This document shows, piece by piece, positions 1 to 5,269 of a stretch of 9,110 bases of DNA. This DNA is from Hyphomonadaceae bacterium. Its GTDB lineage: Bacteria; Pseudomonadota; Alphaproteobacteria; Caulobacterales; Hyphomonadaceae. The notes beneath the pieces were generated by a model. The model had not been told where the DNA came from, searched no databases, and saw only the letters and a program-made list of their open reading frames with translations. The stretch spans positions 1 to 9,110 of the forward strand of contig JAUYSA010000400.1 of the NCBI GenBank assembly GCA_030696545.1. Direction: 5' to 3'. The first letter of the stretch is position 1, and each line of letters begins with the position of its first letter. The translations under genes were made by a program, and so were the position numbers.

Positions 1-381
1 CTGCTCACGCCCCGTCCTCCCACCAGCCGCCCCTCGCCCGGCTGCACCAGCCGGGAATCGTCACGTTCAATCCTGCAAGCGTACCCGCGTGCGCTTCCGG
101 GTCATTGCCTGCCATCCGCCCATGGCCCGGCCCTGACGCAAAAATCCCCCAACGCCATCGCGCGCCGACGCTACTGCCGCCCGCGCGCCAATTCCAGCGT
201 CCGGCAGGGCTTCACTGACAATAAGATCAATTTCGCGTCAAAGCGGCGTCCATAACGGGTTTGTTGCACAGGCAAGCACTGGACGATCAGCCCCGGGCAA
301 CCCACCCTTCAGCCACGCTGCGGCGACAGGGATCGCACGATGCGGCATGAACCCGACACACCTATCCCCCGGAGTTATTTG
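1..381. other. Upstream region without a supportable gene
   Basis: I see no convincing gene here. Frame 1 on the plus strand stays open for 84 codons up to a TAA at about 252, but it has no start in the window and its composition (many Arg, Pro and Ser) does not look like a folded protein. On the minus strand a 36-codon ORF could begin at 115, without a clear ribosome binding site. The last part must hold the promoter and leader of the YceI gene at 382, but I could not pick convincing -35/-10 boxes. A gene ending or starting just left of position 1 cannot be excluded. Confidence 0.5.
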
Positions 382-999
382 ATGCGCCTTCTGTTCACCG
401 CGATCGCCGCCGCCACCCTTCTCGCCGCCCCGGCGCTCGCCCAGGGCGCCACAACCGCCCCCGCCGGCGCTTACGTCGCCGACAAGACGCACACCACGAT
501 AGAGTGGCAGGGCCTCCACAACGGCCTGTCCTGGTACAGCGCCCGCTTCACCGACTTCGACATCCAGCTGACCTTCGACCCGGCTGACGTCACCAAGTCC
601 AAAGTCACCGCCACCATCGATCCGAAATCGATCGAGACGGACTACAACCGTACCCGCCCCGCCGGAAACACCACCGACTTCAACAACGAACTCGCCACCG
701 ACGCGCGCTTCTTCAACGCCGGCAAATTCCCGAAGATCACCTTCACCTCCACCGCCGTAACCAAGACCGGCGAGAAGACCGGCAAAGTCACCGGCAACCT
801 CACCTTCCTCGGCGTGACCAAGCCCGTCACCCTGAACATCACCTACATCGGCAACCGTAACGACCCGCGCGCCAACAAGCACAAGGTCGGCTTCCAGCTC
901 ACCGGCACGCTCAAGCGCACCGACTTCGGCATGCCCGCCGGCGGCCCCATCGCCGACGAGATCCGCCTGAACATCGATTCCGAACTGGTCCAGAAGTAG
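382..999 (+). CDS. YceI family periplasmic protein, secreted
   Basis: This 205-residue protein has the size and layout of the YceI family, lipocalin-like beta-barrels that bind polyisoprenoid chains in the periplasm. A Sec signal peptide is clear: Met-Arg, a hydrophobic run rich in Leu and Ala, then APALA before Gln, so cleavage is expected near residue 20. The mature part shows family marks: GLSWYSARFTDFD, a following FDP, an IDPKSIETD strand, FPKITFTSTAV, and GKVTGNLTFLGVTKPVTL. I chose the ATG at 382 rather than the in-frame ATG at 340 because GGAG at 371-374 lies 7 nt upstream and the signal peptide then starts at residue 1. It resembles the YceI protein at 2459 much more than the domain fused to cytochrome b561, so the first two look like duplicates. 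The bound ligand cannot be read from sequence. Confidence 0.95.
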   Translation: MRLLFTAIAAATLLAAPALAQGATTAPAGAYVADKTHTTIEWQGLHNGLSWYSARFTDFDIQLTFDPADVTKSKVTATIDPKSIETDYNRTRPAGNTTDFNNELATDARFFNAGKFPKITFTSTAVTKTGEKTGKVTGNLTFLGVTKPVTLNITYIGNRNDPRANKHKVGFQLTGTLKRTDFGMPAGGPIADEIRLNIDSELVQK

Positions 1000-1007
1000 T
1001 CACGGAA

Positions 1008-1034
1008 GCGGATGCCCCCTCGGGGGGTATCCGC
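1008..1034 (+). terminator. GC-rich hairpin after the first YceI gene
   Basis: GCGGATGCCCCC (1008-1019) folds back on the sequence ending ATCCGC (1029-1034), giving about 12 pairs (one G-U) around a three-base loop. It starts 8 nt after the YceI stop. No T-run follows, so it is either a weak or Rho-assisted terminator, an mRNA 3' end stabiliser, or part of the palindromic repeat beginning at 1036. Confidence 0.45.
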
Positions 1035-1035
1035 G

Positions 1036-1096
1036 TTCCCCGCGAAGGCGGGGATCCAGACCTTCTAGGTAATAAAGAGCGCGAAGCGCTCGACCT
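1036..1096 (+). repeat. Palindromic repeat, family 1, left direct copy
   Basis: This roughly 60-nt unit has two parts: a palindromic head CCCCGC-N4-GCGGGG with flanks TT and ATCCAGACCTTCTA, then a small hairpin GAGCGC-GAA-GCGCTC (1077-1091). A copy in the same orientation lies at 1547-1606 on the other side of the GIY-YIG gene, differing by about six positions. The head alone recurs inverted at 1132-1156. Short intergenic elements of this look are common in alphaproteobacterial genomes, comparable to REP elements. Confidence 0.85.
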
Positions 1097-1131
1097 CAAT
1101 CCCCAACCCGGAACAAGCCTCGCACCCAGCG

Positions 1132-1156
1132 CTGGATCCCCGCCTACGCGGGGAAC
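1132..1156 (-). repeat. Palindromic repeat, family 1, inverted head
   Basis: Read on the minus strand these 25 bases match the head at 1035-1059 in 24 of 25 positions; the only change is in the loop. The two inverted heads could form one long foldback across 1035-1156, a BIME-like pair. The copy ends only 53 nt before the GIY-YIG start and 5 nt before a candidate -35 box, so the gene's promoter abuts the repeat. Confidence 0.85.
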
Positions 1157-1160
1157 ACGG

Positions 1161-1188
1161 TTGATAGGGTGCAAGCAATTGATAGAAT
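1161..1188 (+). promoter_or_regulatory. Candidate sigma-70 type promoter of the GIY-YIG gene
   Basis: TTGATA (1161-1166) and TAGAAT (1183-1188) are separated by 16 bases in an AT-rich patch that stands out from its GC-rich surroundings. Transcription would begin near 1195, giving a very short leader that starts inside the hairpin at 1190-1211. The heptamer TTGATAG also occurs twice (1161-1167 and 1179-1185), so the -35-like box could simply be half of a short direct repeat. Confidence 0.4.
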
Positions 1189-1189
1189 A

Positions 1190-1211
1190 ATGGCCGTTGG
1201 GGAACGGCCAT
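1190..1211 (+). promoter_or_regulatory. Hairpin covering ribosome binding site and start codon
   Basis: ATGGCCGTT (1190-1198) and AACGGCCAT (1203-1211) form a perfect 9-bp stem. The loop is GGGG, part of the likely Shine-Dalgarno GGGGA, and the right arm takes in the first two bases of the GIY-YIG start codon. A transcript beginning upstream of 1190 would have its start codon sequestered; one beginning near 1195 would not. This suggests that read-through from neighbouring genes would be translated poorly, but that effect is inferred. Confidence 0.5.
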
Positions 1212-1521
1212 GACCTTCTGGGTCTATATTCTTGCAAGCCAGCGCAACGGCACGCTCTACGTCGGACATACCGACGACCTGGCGCACCGCATCTGGCAAC
1301 ACCGCGAACACGAAACACCGGGCTTCACCTCGAAGTACGGTGTGGTGATGCTGGTCTGGATGGAGCCACATCGCACACGTGAGGACGCCAAGCTGCGCGA
1401 GCGTCAGATCAAGAAGTGGAACAGAGCGTGGAAGTTAAAGCTGATCGAGGACTTCAATCCTGGGTGGAAAGACCTCTACCTCGACATAGGCAACTGGAAC
1501 CCAAAACTTCCAGCCTGGTAG
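1210..1521 (+). CDS. GIY-YIG nuclease domain protein (UPF0213/YhbQ-like)
   Basis: A 103-residue single-domain protein of the small GIY-YIG endonuclease class. The two signature strands read VYIL (residues 5-8) and LYVG (16-19), with Tyr6 and Tyr17 as the usual catalytic tyrosines. Arg27, in HRIWQH, and Glu64, in RERQIKKW, sit where the catalytic Arg and Glu belong. The C-terminal run with KKWNRAWK, LIEDFNP and W-K-DLY is typical of the alphaproteobacterial members. All expected active-site residues are present, so it is probably an active DNA nuclease; its substrate is unknown. The start is set by GGGGA at 1199-1203, 6 nt upstream. It is monocistronic, has its own candidate promoter, and is flanked on both sides by copies of one palindromic repeat family, which suggests that gene and repeats have spread or act together. 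Confidence 0.92.
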   Translation: MTFWVYILASQRNGTLYVGHTDDLAHRIWQHREHETPGFTSKYGVVMLVWMEPHRTREDAKLRERQIKKWNRAWKLKLIEDFNPGWKDLYLDIGNWNPKLPAW

Positions 1522-1546
1522 TCACGCCCGAGCTCTCTCAACCGCA

Positions 1547-1606
1547 TTCCCCGCGAAGGCGGGGACCCAGACCTTCTAAGTAAAAAGCGCGCGAAGCGCT
1601 CGGCCT
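1547..1606 (+). repeat. Palindromic repeat, family 1, right direct copy
   Basis: This matches the unit at 1036-1096 along its whole length, including the head CCCCGC-N4-GCGGGG, the CCAGACCTTCTA segment and the tail hairpin (AGCGC...GCGCT, 1586-1600). It starts 25 nt after the GIY-YIG stop and ends 22 nt before the 3' end of the hemerythrin gene on the other strand. With the left copy it forms a direct repeat about 511 nt apart that brackets the nuclease gene. Confidence 0.85.
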
Positions 1607-1628
1607 TATAGAGAGCCCACCCCGCCCC

Positions 1629-2189
1629 CTACCCCCCAATCCCGAAATACCCCAACGCGTCCCCCATCGCCTCTTCCTCATACCCAAGATGCGACAGCAG
1701 CACGCGTTCCAGCGCGTGATAGACCGTCTTCGCATCCTCGAACCGCGCTTCCGTCGGCTCCGCCGCCAGCGCATTCAGCGCATCGACCAGCCGTTCGAGC
1801 AGTTCATGCACCACGACATGCTCGGCGCGCAGCCGATCAGCTATCGCCTTGAACGCCGCGCCCTGCTGCGCCAGCGCCGGAAAGATGGCGTAGTCCTCGA
1901 TGGAATGGTGCGTGTGGACGATCTGGCAGTGCTGCCCACACAGATTGCCGAAGCGGCGATAGTTGGAGACCATCGCCAGATTGTCGGTCTCCGCGGCGAT
2001 CTCGGCCCGCGTGACGCCGCCTGAACTGGCGCGCTCGATAAGCTTGCCCAGCGTCTTCATGTTGTCGCGCAAATGGTCATGAACCATCCGCAGATGCAGG
2101 CCGGGCGCGCGCTGAGCCTCCGTCAGCCCTTCAAGCTTTTGCGCGGGCGGACGTGTGGCGTCGTCGAGAAAGGCGATGTTGAGCAACAT
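1629..2189 (-). CDS. Hemerythrin-like HHE-domain protein
   Basis: A cytoplasmic four-helix protein of 186 residues with the metal-ligand pattern of hemerythrin HHE domains. In order: His in MVHDHL, the pair in HTHHSIED (HxxE), His in AEHVVVHELL, and HLGYEE (HxxxE) near the C terminus. Such proteins bind a di-iron centre and act in oxygen, nitric oxide or iron sensing and storage; which one applies here is unknown. The N-terminal stretch FLDDATRPP followed by a LTEAQRAPG segment resembles alphaproteobacterial relatives. I prefer the ATG at 2189; the frame stays open to a TTG at 2225, which would add 12 residues without any family likeness, and neither start has a strong ribosome binding site. 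The gene is divergent from the second YceI gene, with a composite palindromic repeat between them. Confidence 0.85.
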   Translation of the reverse strand: MLLNIAFLDDATRPPAQKLEGLTEAQRAPGLHLRMVHDHLRDNMKTLGKLIERASSGGVTRAEIAAETDNLAMVSNYRRFGNLCGQHCQIVHTHHSIEDYAIFPALAQQGAAFKAIADRLRAEHVVVHELLERLVDALNALAAEPTEARFEDAKTVYHALERVLLSHLGYEEEAMGDALGYFGIGG

Positions 2190-2245
2190 GCGGGCACAGA
2201 TGGGGCGCTTTGCCGTGCCGGACAAGACGGCCCCAATTCCAGATC

Positions 2246-2397
2246 GCCCTCGTCCTTCGACCCTTCGAGACGCCGCCTGCGGCGGCTCCTCAGGGTGAGG
2301 CGGTCCTTCTGCCTGCTCAGGATGAGGGCTGAACTGCTGCTGGTCGTGTAGCCCTCATCCTGAGGAGCCGCGGAGCGGCGTCTCGAAGGACGAGGGC
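2246..2397. repeat. Composite palindromic repeat, family 2, nested
   Basis: Two inverted family 2 units face each other. The outer arms are GCCCTCGTCCTTCGA (2246-2260) and its exact complement (2383-2397). The inner arms are CTCAGGATGAGGGCT (2316-2330) and its exact complement (2350-2364). The right unit (2350-2397) is simple, with a GCCGC-GGA-GCGGC core hairpin. The left unit contains a second, slightly different unit (about 2261-2300, with CCTCACCCTGAGG on the minus strand and its own GCCGCC core), as if one copy had inserted into another. It fills most of the divergent promoter region between the hemerythrin and YceI lipoprotein genes. This family (CCCTCATCCTGAG...TCGAAGGACGAGGG) is very common in alphaproteobacterial intergenic DNA. 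Confidence 0.88.
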
Positions 2398-2458
2398 GTG
2401 CTCGCCGAACCTCGCCGACACGCGTATAAGAAGACACCAGCGCAAAAGGAGCCCCTCC

Positions 2459-3070
2459 ATGCGCACCATCGCTCTCTTTATACCCTTCGCCCTCTCCGCC
2501 TGCGCCCTCACCGCGACGCAGACGCCGCAAGTGCTGCAATCCCTCCCGGCCGGCGCGTACCAGCTCGAGAAACCCCACGGCTCGCTCACCTTCCGCGTGA
2601 AGCACCTCGGCCTCTCTTATTACACCGCCCGCTTCGCCGACTTCGACGCCACGCTCGACTTCGACCCGAAAGCCCCCGCCGCCTCCCGCGTCAAAGCCAT
2701 CATCAACCCGCTCAGCGTCCGCACCGACAACGCCGCCGACCCCAGCTGGGACAAGCGCCTCGGCCAGGACATGATGAAGGGCGCTGATTTCCCGCAGATC
2801 GTCTTCACATCCACGGCCATCGAAACCACCGGCCCGTTCACCGGCAAGGTGACAGGCGACCTCACCCTCGCGGGCGCAACCCGGCCCGTCACGCTCGACG
2901 TCACTTATAATGGCGCGATGGCCTCAGCCGCGCTCTATGCCGGCCGCCCCGCCCTTGGCTTCTCCGCCCGCGGCACGCTCAACCGCTCCGCCTTCGGCCT
3001 CACCCGCTATGCGGACTTTGTCGGCGACGAGGTGGAGATCGTGATCGAGGCCGAGTTCACGCGCCGCTAG
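2459..3070 (+). CDS. YceI family lipoprotein
   Basis: A 203-residue YceI protein with a lipoprotein signal: a short hydrophobic N terminus and the lipobox LSAC with Cys15. Ala follows the cysteine, so outer-membrane sorting is expected under the E. coli +2 rule, which may not hold strictly here. The barrel has the same marks as the first YceI protein: KHLGLSYYTARFADFD, FDP, FPQIVFTSTAI, GKVTGDLTLAGATRPVTL and a C-terminal GDEVEIVIEAEF strand. Likely role: binding an isoprenoid or other lipid chain in the periplasm, here anchored to a membrane. The start is firm: AGGAG (2447-2451) sits 7 nt before the ATG. Its stop overlaps that of the convergent lipoprotein gene at a CTAG. It was probably duplicated from, or with, the gene at 382. 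Confidence 0.95.
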   Translation: MRTIALFIPFALSACALTATQTPQVLQSLPAGAYQLEKPHGSLTFRVKHLGLSYYTARFADFDATLDFDPKAPAASRVKAIINPLSVRTDNAADPSWDKRLGQDMMKGADFPQIVFTSTAIETTGPFTGKVTGDLTLAGATRPVTLDVTYNGAMASAALYAGRPALGFSARGTLNRSAFGLTRYADFVGDEVEIVIEAEFTRR

Positions 3071-3504
3071 CCGCCCGCCACCACCACAATATCAAATGCC
3101 GGAGAAAGCTGCTCGCACCGATAGACGGCGTCCATATGAGCCAGCCTCAACTCCTCCTGCTTCTTTTTCAGCTCGGCCGCGTCTTCCAACAGGCTCAACC
3201 CGGGAAACCGCGCCAGAAAGCGCGTCGTACTCTCACCCACTGCTCCGGACACCAGCATGAAGTCCCCGCCGGGCGCCAGGGGTTCGGCCCAGTAGGCGAA
3301 CACATCCGCCCTGCGGTCATAGGTCCACCCCTCCGGCTCGCCCAGCTTATGCAGCGCCGACATCAGCCCTGCGCATTCCACCGCCTGCAAATAGCTCAAC
3401 CCCTTCGGCGGCGGATCGGTCATCGGATCATGAGCACAGCCCACAAGACCCATGAACGAGGCTGCGAGCGTCGCCCATTCCATACCCCGCGTCTTTCGTG
3501 ACAT
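3067..3504 (-). CDS. Small lipoprotein of unknown function
   Basis: I do not recognise this 145-residue protein. It begins with a lipoprotein signal: charged MSRKTRG, a hydrophobic stretch and LVGC with Cys23 as the lipidation site. After a Pro-rich linker (DPPPKG) comes a soluble, probably helical domain with YLQAVECAGLMSAL, an aromatic patch around FAYWAEPLAPGGDF, a Lys/Glu-rich helix (ELKKKQEELRLAHMDAVYRCEQL) and two further cysteines that could pair in the periplasm. The ATG at 3504 has GCGAGG 8 nt upstream; an in-frame ATG at 3483 would still keep the lipobox. It is convergent with the YceI lipoprotein and divergent from the b561-YceI fusion (35 nt between starts), so it may share a control region with the latter. 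Antisense ORFs across it look like shadows. Confidence 0.75.
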   Translation of the reverse strand: MSRKTRGMEWATLAASFMGLVGCAHDPMTDPPPKGLSYLQAVECAGLMSALHKLGEPEGWTYDRRADVFAYWAEPLAPGGDFMLVSGAVGESTTRFLARFPGLSLLEDAAELKKKQEELRLAHMDAVYRCEQLSPAFDIVVVAGG

Positions 3505-3539
3505 TCTCCGCACCTCGCCTGTGCATAAAGAGGTACACC

Positions 3540-4841
3540 ATGACCGCGGAAGCCATCCAGTCTGATGACATCCCAACGGGGACCAGCCGGCAACAGCGCT
3601 ACACCGCTGTCGCCATCGCCCTGCACTGGGCCATCGCACTTCTCATAATCGGGATGATCGCCGTCGGCTGGATCATGGAAGCAATGCCCGGCGGCCCCGG
3701 CAGTCCCAAGACCGCAATCATCCAGATCCACAAATCCGTGGGCATCACCATCCTGCTGCTGACGATCGCGCGCATCATCTGGCGCATCATGAACCCGCCG
3801 CCGGCCGAGCCGCCCATGCCGAAATTGCAGAGCCTGCTCGCCTCCAGCGTCCACATTCTTCTCTATGTCCTGATGCTCGCCATGCCGCTCACCGGCTGGA
3901 TCATGGCCTCCGCCGAGATCGGCCTGCACGACACCCGCTATTTCTGGACTGTCGAGATGTATGTACCCGGCATCCCCGGCCTGCCCGCCGAAACGCGCGA
4001 AGGCATCGCCGAAGGCTTCGAGCAGGTTCACTCCAATCTCGCCTGGGTCATCATCGGCCTGCTTGTTCTCCACGTCGCGGGCGCGGTGAAGCACCAGTTC
4101 ATCGACAAGGACGGCCTTCTCGCGCGCATGGCGCCTGGCCTCTTCGGCCGCACGGCGGGCCCGGTCGACAACGGACAAGGCGCGATCTGGGCCTTCGGCG
4201 CAGCCGTCGCGGTCTTCGCCGCCATCGCCGCCGTCTCTCTATCCACAGCCCCAAGCACCGTTGCGCCCGTCACCGTGGCCGAAGACAACCAGACGCCCGC
4301 ATCCAACGCGCCGGCATGGGCAGTGGATTATGAGAAGAGCTCCATCATCTTCCGCAGCGGCTACATGGGCCGCCCCTTCGAAGGCCGCTTCAGCGGATGG
4401 ACCGCGCAGATCCAGCTCGACACCGACGCAACGCCCGCAAACGCCAACACGCCCGTCGATGGCTACATCCGCGTAGCCATCCCGATGGCCTCGGTGAACA
4501 CCGGAGAGCCCTACTACGACGAGAACGTAACCCAGGGAGACTGGTTCGACGTCGCCAAATACCCGGAGGCCGTGTTCGAAGTCACCGGCGGCGTCTTCAA
4601 GGATAGCGATACTCAATATGAAGCGACCGGAGTCCTGAAACTGAAGGGCGGAGAACACCCCGTGCGCCTCCCATTCACGCTGAAAATCGAAGGCGCCACC
4701 GCCACCGCGCACGCCGAGACCACGCTGAAACGCATGGCCCTCGGCGTCGGCGCCGGCACGCTCACCGCCGAGAAGGGCGACGCCGAATGGGTGCAGGACG
4801 ACGTCCTCGTGGTGATCGACATCGTCGCGACACGCCAGTGA
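3540..4841 (+). CDS. Cytochrome b561 fused to a periplasmic YceI domain
   Basis: This 433-residue protein joins two families. Residues about 20-200 form a CybB-type cytochrome b561 with four membrane helices. His29 (LHW), His64 (IHKSVG), His164 (VHSNLAW) and His178 (VLHVAGAVKH) match the four heme ligands of E. coli CybB in context and in the 14-residue spacing of the last pair, so two b hemes are expected. A further hydrophobic segment (about 215-235) leads into a YceI domain (about 250-433) with YMGRPFEGRFSGW, a WFDVAKYPEAVFEV stretch and a TGVLKLKGGEHPVRLPF strand. The likely role is electron exchange with membrane quinone coupled to a periplasmic lipid or quinone-binding barrel; E. coli has the same pair as separate neighbours, yceJ and yceI. 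The ATG at 3540 has AAAGAGG (3527-3533) 6 nt upstream; an upstream GTG at 3498 in the same frame lacks support. Confidence 0.93.
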   Translation: MTAEAIQSDDIPTGTSRQQRYTAVAIALHWAIALLIIGMIAVGWIMEAMPGGPGSPKTAIIQIHKSVGITILLLTIARIIWRIMNPPPAEPPMPKLQSLLASSVHILLYVLMLAMPLTGWIMASAEIGLHDTRYFWTVEMYVPGIPGLPAETREGIAEGFEQVHSNLAWVIIGLLVLHVAGAVKHQFIDKDGLLARMAPGLFGRTAGPVDNGQGAIWAFGAAVAVFAAIAAVSLSTAPSTVAPVTVAEDNQTPASNAPAWAVDYEKSSIIFRSGYMGRPFEGRFSGWTAQIQLDTDATPANANTPVDGYIRVAIPMASVNTGEPYYDENVTQGDWFDVAKYPEAVFEVTGGVFKDSDTQYEATGVLKLKGGEHPVRLPFTLKIEGATATAHAETTLKRMALGVGAGTLTAEKGDAEWVQDDVLVVIDIVATRQ

Positions 4842-4863
4842 GGCTGGTTCATCACCTGGACGC

Positions 4864-4994
4864 ACGCCCTCGTCCTTCGACGGACGCACGTGTTCCACGT
4901 GCTGCTCAGGATGAGGGCTACAGGGAAGCTGGTAGAGTAGCCCTCATCCTGAGCAGGCCCGCGTCGCGGGCCGCCCGTCGAAGGACGAGGGCGT
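4864..4994. repeat. Composite palindromic repeat, family 2, four-armed
   Basis: Two family 2 units lie head to head. The outer arms 4864-4883 and 4975-4994 are perfectly complementary over 20 bp; the inner arms 4902-4921 and 4937-4956 are also perfect over 20 bp around a 15-nt loop. Between them each side has its own hairpin: GCACGTG-TTC-CACGTGC (4886-4902) and GGCCCGC-GTC-GCGGGCC (4956-4972). The whole could fold as a four-way junction. It starts 22 nt after the b561-YceI stop and may serve as its transcription end. The side hairpins differ in sequence between units while the arms are conserved. Confidence 0.92.
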
Positions 4995-5265
4995 ACTCAC
5001 TGCGCGTCCCGTCGCGAGACACCACGCGACTCAGAATCATCGCGTGCGATTCGGCTCCACGACTCGCCGCGAGACCACTTCGAGAGTCGAAAACAGACTC
5101 TCTCGCGGCGCCTCAACGTGCAAAAACTGTGTTCATGATGTCACAGCGCGAAGTCGAAATGCACATCATGGAGTCACGCGCGATGACCCTCACACGGCGC
5201 CTCGCGGACCTCTCTTGGCGCCTTCGCGGGCGCCGCATCGTGCGCTCGAACCGAGTCCAAATTCG
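4995..5265 (+). promoter_or_regulatory. tsaC leader with dense GANTC sites and a hairpin
   Basis: No clearly coding sequence fills this gap; with the repeat before it the gene-free stretch is about 420 nt. Eight GANTC sites (the CcrM methylation motif of alphaproteobacteria) lie at 5028, 5034, 5048, 5061, 5084, 5096, 5171 and 5253, with a ninth at 5275 just inside tsaC. CGCCGCGAGA (5065-5074) pairs perfectly with TCTCGCGGCG (5101-5110), and inside it GAGTC (5084-5088) pairs with GACTC (5096-5100). A second small hairpin GGCGCC-N6-GGCGCC lies at 5217-5234. No T-run follows either one. I could not assign a clear promoter. Methylation-sensitive or RNA-structure control of tsaC is possible but inferred. 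Confidence 0.5.
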
Positions 5266-5269
5266 ATGA
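5183..5269 (+). CDS. Possible 28-residue Arg-rich upstream peptide
   Basis: This short ORF begins with an ATG that has GGAG (5170-5173) 9 nt upstream, and its TGA overlaps the tsaC start in an ATGA. That arrangement is typical of translational coupling, and tsaC itself has no good ribosome binding site. The peptide starts MTLTRRLADLSW and is rich in arginine. The frame remains open further upstream, with earlier ATGs at 5135 and 5138 that lack a ribosome binding site. It could be a leader ORF, a small protein or chance. No family is recognised. Confidence 0.22.
   Translation: MTLTRRLADLSWRLRGRRIVRSNRVQIR

Noticed and set aside
238..882. Long minus-strand ORF opposite the first YceI gene (214 codons)
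   Set aside because: It is the mirror of a well-supported gene; its Gly/Val-rich sequence results from GC-rich third positions on the other strand.
1036..1606. CRISPR array from the recurring palindromes
   Set aside because: There are only three copies, in mixed orientation, with unequal spacing and a gene between them; no cas genes are in the window.
1036..1606. Classical insertion sequence around the GIY-YIG gene
   Set aside because: There is no transposase domain, and the flanking repeats are direct palindromic units rather than terminal inverted repeats with target duplications; it is kept only as a repeat-associated cassette.
3420..4306. Minus-strand ORFs opposite the cytochrome b561-YceI gene
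   Set aside because: They lie antisense to a gene with clear membrane helices and heme-ligand histidines and have no ribosome binding site or family likeness.
4787..5182. Plus-strand ORF running from inside the b561-YceI gene through the palindromic repeat
   Set aside because: It begins within another gene and translates a palindromic repeat, so it is not protein-like; only its last 28 to 44 codons are kept as a weak candidate because of the ATGA overlap.
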